A DNA stretch of 27,896 nt from positions 1 through 27,896 of the forward strand of contig VBBV01000122.1 of NCBI GenBank assembly GCA_005883695.1, written 5' to 3'. The DNA is from Candidatus Bathyarchaeota archaeon (lineage in GTDB: Archaea; Thermoproteota; Bathyarchaeia; 40CM-2-53-6). Position numbers and translations under genes: made by a program. Position 1 is the stretch's first letter. Each line of letters begins with the position of its first letter. Under the pieces are notes generated by a model. The model was not told where the DNA came from and searched no databases. It saw only the letters and a program-made list of their open reading frames with translations. Below, one piece after another: positions 23,716 to 27,896 of this stretch.

Positions 23716-23723
23716 TTAAAATA
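23716..23723 (+). promoter_or_regulatory. TATA-like box of the aKMT-like gene
   Basis: TTAAAATA lies about 40 bases upstream of GTG 23760. Confidence 0.4.
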
Positions 23724-23759
23724 GAGTGAATCGCGCTTGCACGTCACTTCAGACTAGAA

Positions 23760-24239
23760 GTGACATTCGTGAGCTGTGCACCATTCGTCTCATCACCGCA
23801 CGATGTTGTGAAGAAGATGCTGGAAGTTGCAAGGGCTAGCAAGGATGATGTTCTCTGTGATCTTGGCTGTGGGGATGGTCGCATCCTGACTACAGCTGTC
23901 AAGGATTTCGGTATCAAAGCCGCTGTTGGTTATGAGATTAGAGAGGACCTGTTCAAACAGGCCTCTGGGGAGGTTGAAAAGCTGAAGCTGGTTGAGAGGG
24001 TGCGGATCTTCAATAAGGACCTGTTTCAGGCAGACCTGAAGGATGCAACTCTGATCACCCTGTATCTCACTACGTATGCTAACGAACGATTGAAGCCTAA
24101 GCTGAGATCAGAGGCTCGGCCTGGCTCGAGGATTGTAAGCCACGATTTCATGATCAATGGCTGGAAGCCTTCTAGGAAGGAGAATTATAACGAGCACACG
24201 ATCTATGTCTACTCGATTCCCGACGCCTACTCGATCTAG
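23760..24239 (+). CDS. SAM-dependent methyltransferase, archaeal lysine methyltransferase (aKMT) type
   Basis: A 159-residue class I methyltransferase. PFVSSPHDVVKKMLEVA leads to motif I LCDLGCGDGRILTTAVK, then VGYEIREDLF (acidic strand 2), then DLFQADLKDATLITLYLTTYAN and a SRIVSHDFMINGWKP end. The same layout occurs in the small crenarchaeal aKMT enzymes that mono-methylate lysines of many proteins, including chromatin proteins. Length fits. Start is GTG 23760. Its stop shares a CTAG palindrome with the stop of the convergent kinase gene. Family good; substrate inferred. Confidence 0.8.
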   Translation: MTFVSCAPFVSSPHDVVKKMLEVARASKDDVLCDLGCGDGRILTTAVKDFGIKAAVGYEIREDLFKQASGEVEKLKLVERVRIFNKDLFQADLKDATLITLYLTTYANERLKPKLRSEARPGSRIVSHDFMINGWKPSRKENYNEHTIYVYSIPDAYSI

Positions 24240-25243
24240 GGCTCGTACCCAATCTCGTCGAATCTTGAAGAGAGAATAACCGCTCCCAGCTCGACTGTTC
24301 TCGGCATCTCCTCAGCTGTTGTTGTCATACTAACGATGCCGTTCCCGATTCGTACGATCCTTCCTATCGACAGCAATACTCCCTTCTCATCGAGTAGCCC
24401 GGCAAGAGCTCCTTCGTATGTTGAATCTCGATCGATCCGTTGCTGCCTGGGAGCGTTGAACATTCTGAGCTTGATGGTGTTGAGTCTAAGATCCAGATGC
24501 TTGGGGTTCTGGAGAAATCGTCTGTATCCTTCTTCCCTTGTCTTCTTCCTTTCTTCTCTTGTTCTTGTCCGAGCGAAGCTTGAGGCTTCGAGCCGCAGCG
24601 TCGGACATTGTTGCAGATCAAGGATATGATCTAGCTCGTGATCAAGGCTTAGGCCAAGGACGAGATTTGGTTGTAGGCTGTTTAGGAGTTGGAGCTTGTG
24701 CTCGATGGCTTCATCTTCTCTCAGCCAACCGTCGGTGTTCAAGATCGTGGTCTCGCTTCCTGTTGAGAGCTCGTCTTTGAGATGGGCGATTGATTGTACG
24801 AGCTTGTCTGGGACTGAAGAGGGGCTGGTGTCGCCGATGAAATATGATCTTTCAGGTCTTAGCTCTTGGAGGCTGAGGATGTGCTTGGAAACGGTTGAGG
24901 AACTGGTTGTCGTCGGCGGACCGATGTCTGCTTGTCCAACATCTCCATCGATGATACTTGTCCGAACTCTATGGTCAACGCAGACGTTAGCGAGGTAGGT
25001 GCAGAGTGTGGATTTTCCAGCGTCGACATCTCCCATGACAACAGCGAAGCCTCGTGACCCTCTGAGGACATCCGCGGCGTCCCGCCAGCTCGGGGGAATA
25101 GCAGAACCGTGGACTTGCCTGCAGACGCCTTGCTCTCCAATCCTGACTTGAAGCACGGCGTCCGTGTCCGTCTCTATTGGTATTCTTCGATGTTCTAGGA
25201 CGGCTATTGACTCGCCGATTCTGATTGGGGCGGCGAGTGACAT
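24236..25243 (-). CDS. Clp1/Grc3-type polynucleotide 5'-hydroxyl kinase
   Basis: A P-loop kinase of the Clp1/Nol9 family that phosphorylates 5'-OH ends of RNA or DNA. Walker A is GDVDAGKST at residues 71-79. The Clp1-box DGDVGQADIGPPTT follows at 99-112. Further on are GLSLDHELDHIL, a basic lid-like stretch (RTRTREERKKTREEGYRRF) and a C-terminal beta domain. Relatives act in tRNA or rRNA processing. The first start codon is ATG 25243, but the same frame is open for 33 further codons upstream, to a TAA, and encodes a family-like N-domain (KTLLIDGPASIVLEKG). No ATG, GTG or TTG is found there, so the 5' end is unresolved. Confidence 0.85.
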   Translation of the reverse strand: MSLAAPIRIGESIAVLEHRRIPIETDTDAVLQVRIGEQGVCRQVHGSAIPPSWRDAADVLRGSRGFAVVMGDVDAGKSTLCTYLANVCVDHRVRTSIIDGDVGQADIGPPTTTSSSTVSKHILSLQELRPERSYFIGDTSPSSVPDKLVQSIAHLKDELSTGSETTILNTDGWLREDEAIEHKLQLLNSLQPNLVLGLSLDHELDHILDLQQCPTLRLEASSFARTRTREERKKTREEGYRRFLQNPKHLDLRLNTIKLRMFNAPRQQRIDRDSTYEGALAGLLDEKGVLLSIGRIVRIGNGIVSMTTTAEEMPRTVELGAVILSSRFDEIGYEP

Positions 25244-25396
25244 GGCTGTTCCTTTTTCCAGAACTATGGATGCAGGGCCGTCGATGAGAAGGGTCTTCTC
25301 TTTCTGGAGCCGAAGTTGGGGGAAGTATCTTCCTCCTAGGCAGAGTTATTCAATCTGGGCAAGTCTCGGTCTCCTCAGACTGGTTGGTTCTTGGTT

Positions 25397-26077
25397 ATGG
25401 AGAGGCTGAGCACGGGGACGAGTGGTCTGGACCGGTTGTTGAAAGGCGGTTTTGCTCTCAGACAAATCAACCTGGTCTACGGGGAGGCGTCGACTGGGAA
25501 GACGGTCTTGGCGATGCAATCCGCACTGGAGGCCGCGGCGAGGGGCTTCAAGGTTTTCTTTGTCGACGCTGATCTCTCCTTCTCGGCTCAGAGGCTAGAA
25601 TCCCTGGTACGAGGGGAGGAGCTTGCTGAGAACATCTTCGTGTTTCAGCCAGAAGAGTTTCGAGAACAGACTCGGATAACCGAGAGCCTTGAGGTTCTCT
25701 TGTCTAAAACTCCAGCTTTGTTGGTGGTTGATTCCGTGACGGGTCTCTACCGTGCTGATCTCGAGAAGCCTGGGACGGTTTTTGTCCACAATCGTGAGTT
25801 GAACAGGCAGCTTGCCTATCTTTCCGATCTCGCTTCAAGATTCGAGCTTACTATCTTGTTGACTGGACAGGTCCACAGCCAGCCGAGTGGAGGGAGCTGG
25901 CTTATCGCGCCAGTTGCCACGAGGACGCTGAGGCACTGGTCGTCTCTCATCTTGAGACTGCGCCCGACTCCAAGACATGATGTGAGAGAATGTCTCCTCG
26001 AGAAGATAGATGGTAGAGAGGCTAGGGGTTCGAGGGCGCTGTTCCGGATAGGCGAGAGTGGGTTAGAAGATGTGTAG
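25397..26077 (+). CDS. radB: RadB-like RecA-superfamily ATPase
   Basis: A 226-residue single-domain RecA-fold protein, the usual size of RadB, the archaeal recombinase paralogue lacking the N-terminal helix-hairpin-helix domain of RadA. The N-terminus reads STGTSGLDRLLKGGF, then Walker A GEASTGKT (residues 29-36), a strand KVFFVDADLSF, Walker B PALLVVDSVTGLY and LTILLTGQVHS. RadB binds ATP and DNA and modulates homologous recombination. ATG 25397 is preferred; a TTG two codons upstream is also possible. The stop overlaps the CarS start. The gene is divergent from the kinase gene, so the two probably share a regulatory region. Confidence 0.83.
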   Translation: MERLSTGTSGLDRLLKGGFALRQINLVYGEASTGKTVLAMQSALEAAARGFKVFFVDADLSFSAQRLESLVRGEELAENIFVFQPEEFREQTRITESLEVLLSKTPALLVVDSVTGLYRADLEKPGTVFVHNRELNRQLAYLSDLASRFELTILLTGQVHSQPSGGSWLIAPVATRTLRHWSSLILRLRPTPRHDVRECLLEKIDGREARGSRALFRIGESGLEDV

Positions 26078-26624
26078 CGTTTGGTTCATAACTGTGCCAT
26101 GGCGGACGGAGCAGGCTCAAGGCTCTAGGCGATCCAATCTGGGAATATTTCTAGACGCGTTACTGTTCATCGGGCCTTCATACGTGGCGAATGCTGCGCC
26201 TCTTCTCCTAGGCGGTGGTTCTCCGCTGGATGGGGGAAGGAACTTTCTTGATGGAGAGAGGATTCTGGGTGCGCACAAGACGGTTCGGGGATTATTCGCA
26301 GGGATCATAGCTGGTTCCGCGATAGGGCTTGCTGAGTCACCGGTCGACGGCCGCCTTCTGCTAGGCGGTTTTATGATCGCGTTGGGAACGGTGCTCGGGG
26401 ATCTGGTGGGCGCCTTTCTAAAGAGGCGTATCCGGATAAAACCGGGCGGTCCGCTGCCGATCGTGGACCAGCTGGATTTCGTCCTTGGAGGACTCCTCCT
26501 CGGAAATTTGGTCTTTCCGTTGAGTTTGCTATCGATCCTTGTTGTTGTACTGGTGACTCCGCCTATTCACCTAGGAACGAATTACGGAGCGTACTTGCTC
26601 GGAATCAAGAGGACACGTTGGTAA
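26070..26624 (+). CDS. carS: CDP-archaeol synthase
   Basis: An integral membrane enzyme that transfers CMP from CTP to unsaturated archaetidic acid, a key step of archaeal ether-lipid synthesis. Characteristic motifs are ANAAPLLLGGGSPLDGGRNF, DGERILGAHKTVRG, GTVLGDLVGAFLKRRIRI and LPIVDQLDFVLGG, spread over four or five membrane helices. The 184-residue length is normal. The ATG at 26070 overlaps the radB stop; an in-frame GTG 24 bases downstream could be the true start because the first residues do not look family-like. Linkage to radB suggests a shared transcript rather than shared function. Confidence 0.92.
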   Translation: MCSVWFITVPWRTEQAQGSRRSNLGIFLDALLFIGPSYVANAAPLLLGGGSPLDGGRNFLDGERILGAHKTVRGLFAGIIAGSAIGLAESPVDGRLLLGGFMIALGTVLGDLVGAFLKRRIRIKPGGPLPIVDQLDFVLGGLLLGNLVFPLSLLSILVVVLVTPPIHLGTNYGAYLLGIKRTRW

Positions 26625-26698
26625 GCCTCAAAGCTAGACGCTGCTTGGATCTGCACAAGTCCTAAATGCTCTTCTTCTAACGAACTCACTTACTAGAA

Positions 26699-27223
26699 AT
26701 GTCAACTCCTGCAGCAACGAAGAAGAGCAGGAAAGGCCTTCTGGTTCTTCTGGTAATCGTAATTGCTGCTGTTGTTCTTGTAATTCCTCCAGCGCTGGCA
26801 GGGGGCTTGATGGTCCCGGTTTCCAAGGTGGTCTTCGGCGAGACCACAGGGTCGCTTTCGGCAACTCAGGCGACCGCGAATGTCTCATTGGTAACAGCGT
26901 ACGAGTACTATTTTTCGATCAGGGCAGGGGGAATGTTCAGAACAAGCGATACAAGCGTGTCAAATTCGAACGGCAACACGACCATCACGATAGATCTGAA
27001 GCTGACTAATCCATCTGGTCAGACGGTGGACCTGGGAAATACCAATATCAGCGGAGGATTAGGCACGAGAGCGCATACGATCTACTTGTCAATCGATCAG
27101 GGAGTCAGGATCTCTGGTTCTTACACGCTCAATATCGATCTTACGGTTCATGTGACTGTTCTTGGTATCCTGGGAGCCAATGTCTACACAAAAACCGTAA
27201 TTGCCACGTTCACCGTGACTTAG
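26699..27223 (+). CDS. Membrane-anchored exported protein of unknown function
   Basis: A 174-residue protein. After a basic N-terminus (TKKSRKG) comes one membrane helix or signal anchor, residues 13-35 (GLLVLLVIVIAAVVLVIPPA). The remaining 140 residues are Ser/Thr/Asn/Gly-rich, with alternating strands (TTITIDLKLTNPSGQTVDLG, TLNIDLTVHVTVLG) and several N-x-S/T glycosylation sites. The outer part looks like a single beta-sandwich, reminiscent of archaeal LEA14- or Ig-like extracellular domains. No family recognised. Start is ATG 26699; a weak TATA-like CCTAAATGC lies about 34 bases upstream. Confidence 0.65.
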   Translation: MSTPAATKKSRKGLLVLLVIVIAAVVLVIPPALAGGLMVPVSKVVFGETTGSLSATQATANVSLVTAYEYYFSIRAGGMFRTSDTSVSNSNGNTTITIDLKLTNPSGQTVDLGNTNISGGLGTRAHTIYLSIDQGVRISGSYTLNIDLTVHVTVLGILGANVYTKTVIATFTVT

Positions 27224-27241
27224 CGCGCGATAGCTCCTCGG

Positions 27242-27452
27242 GCACTCTTTGCGTCGCGAGACACGGTCGCTAAGACCCCCTATTTTCCAAAAACCATTTC
27301 CTGTCCGGCACTAGTAATGGGCGAGTCAGGCGATTCCGGGCGCAATCTTGGCTGGGACGACAATGGAAAGATGGCGACAATTCCGAACGAATTTCGGGAG
27401 AGTCAGGTGAGCGCTCCCGGATTCTAAATCAGGGCTGATATTGGGCGATTTC
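27242..27452 (+). repeat. Dispersed intergenic repeat, copy B
   Basis: A 211-bp copy in forward orientation, starting 18 bases after the preceding stop codon. It shares GCGTCGCGAGA near its start with copy A, then ACCCCCTATTTT, TGTCCGGCACTAG, GGCGAGTCAGG, GAACGAATTTCGGGAGAGTC and the terminal CAGGGCTGATATTGGGCGAT. Hairpins are CCATT/AATGG (27294-27298 with 27316-27320) and TTCCGA/TCGGGA (27381-27386 with 27394-27399). It is the most diverged of the three and about 8 bases shorter. Confidence 0.7.
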
Positions 27453-27475
27453 GTGAGACGTAGGTTTCATGTCAA

Positions 27476-27695
27476 CCGCTCTTGGGTCGTAAAGTCGTTG
27501 AACAATACCCCCTTTTCTGGAGAGGTCCATCGCTGTCTGGCAGGGATTCTAGGCGAGTCTCGGGATTCAGGGCATGGCTCAGGCTTAGATGGCTGGGCAA
27601 AACTTGGGGTTTCGTCGCCCTGCCACGAACGGTTTTGAGGGCAGTCTAGGGAAGGGCTCTCAGATTCGAGAACAGGGCTGATTCTGGGCAATTTC
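27476..27695 (+). repeat. Dispersed intergenic repeat, copy C
   Basis: A 220-bp copy directly after copy B with a 23-base gap, so B and C form a tandem pair. It runs from CCGCTCTTGGGTCG through ATACCCCCTTTTCTGGAGAGG, TGTCTGGCA and CGGGATTCAGGGCA to CAGGGCTGATTCTGGGCAAT. Hairpin arms are CTGCC/GGCAG (27620-27624 with 27640-27644), where copies A and B have different but also complementary bases. A 66-codon frame runs through it but is interrupted in the other copies. Confidence 0.75.
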
Positions 27696-27896
27696 CTCCA
27701 TGCTCTGAAGACCCAAAGACTGGTCCAGTCGGTGAGCAGTTCCATGGTGTCAGGTGTTCATTGGCGCTTGTCTGGTTGGAAGTGCCGGAGTTGCAGGATA
27801 TGATGATGGCACGCTTGGACCAGCTGGAGGTGCGAAGAGACGAGCCATAGCCATGGCAGTCTTGCTCTCCCTAACCTTCGCCAGAATGCCGGGTTC
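27696..27896. other. Right end of the window, no gene identified
   Basis: A perfect short palindrome GACTGGTCCAGTC lies at 27718-27730. One plus-strand frame is open from copy C to a TAG near 27850, ending in MMMARLDQLEVRRDEP, but it lacks a start and a family resemblance. The window stops before any clear gene. Confidence 0.3.

Noticed and set aside
27441..27638. 65-codon frame in repeat copy C sharing ESRDSGH with a frame in copy A
   Set aside because: Peptide similarity follows from DNA similarity. The frames break at different places in A, B and C, and substitutions are not concentrated at third positions, so coding is unlikely.
1..27896. CRISPR array, rRNA genes, IS element with transposase, prophage genes
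   Set aside because: No regularly spaced short repeats, rRNA sequence, transposase, integrase or phage structural gene was found on either strand.

Overview
This window is a stretch of archaeal chromosome. The evidence is the core transcription operon rpoH-rpoB-rpoA-rpl30e-nusA, a CDP-archaeol synthase, a RadB-type recombinase, an archaeal Clp1-type kinase, a PAC2 proteasome chaperone and a tRNA-Ser with a canonical bulge-helix-bulge intron. RpoB is one chain (B''+B'), and RpoA is also one unsplit chain (A'+A''). Most archaea split rpoA, whereas thaumarchaeotal, aigarchaeotal and some bathyarchaeotal lineages do not. The source is therefore probably an uncultured TACK archaeon on that side of the tree. 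No rRNA or other lineage marker is present, so finer placement is not possible here.

Layout. 1-2.1 kb: two minus-strand genes of a surface-glycan type, an FkbM-like methyltransferase and a GT4 glycosyltransferase. 2.2-3.8 kb: a pseudoknot-capable sequence, a zinc-ribbon protein, a CDF metal exporter and the intron-containing tRNA-Ser(GCT). 4.0-7.0 kb: a secreted, C-terminally anchored cohesin-like protein with a puzzling 5' end, a broken PhoU-domain remnant, and an orphan DNA methyltransferase whose 5' end abuts rpoH. 7.0-15.3 kb: the RNA polymerase operon, which stops after nusA without the usual rps12-rps7. 15.4-18.3 kb: repeat copy A, Fe/Mn superoxide dismutase, a metallo-beta-lactamase-fold hydrolase and a PfkB sugar kinase. 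18.3-19.7 kb: two tandem paralogous Yip1-like membrane proteins. 19.7-21.9 kb: a small C2H2 zinc-finger protein divergent from an HD-domain dNTPase-like gene, which is translationally coupled to a ribbon-helix-helix-like protein, then two overlapping micro-ORFs. 21.9-23.6 kb: a PAC3/PAC4-like small protein, a PAC2-family protein and a small unknown protein. 23.7-26.6 kb: an aKMT-type methyltransferase, a Clp1/Grc3-type polynucleotide kinase, RadB and CarS. 26.7-27.9 kb: a membrane-anchored exported protein followed by repeat copies B and C in tandem.

The most unusual item is a roughly 210-220 bp intergenic repeat found three times, once inverted upstream of sod and twice in tandem near the right end. 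All three copies keep the potential for a hairpin whose arms differ between copies, which suggests a structured RNA or a small non-autonomous element. Other points of note are the PhoU remnant, two genes whose family-like N-termini have no usable start codon, the loss of one zinc ligand in RpoB, and the possible pairing of PAC3/4-like and PAC2-like proteasome chaperones. Most promoters named here are TATA-like boxes 25-45 bases upstream of start codons, read by eye.
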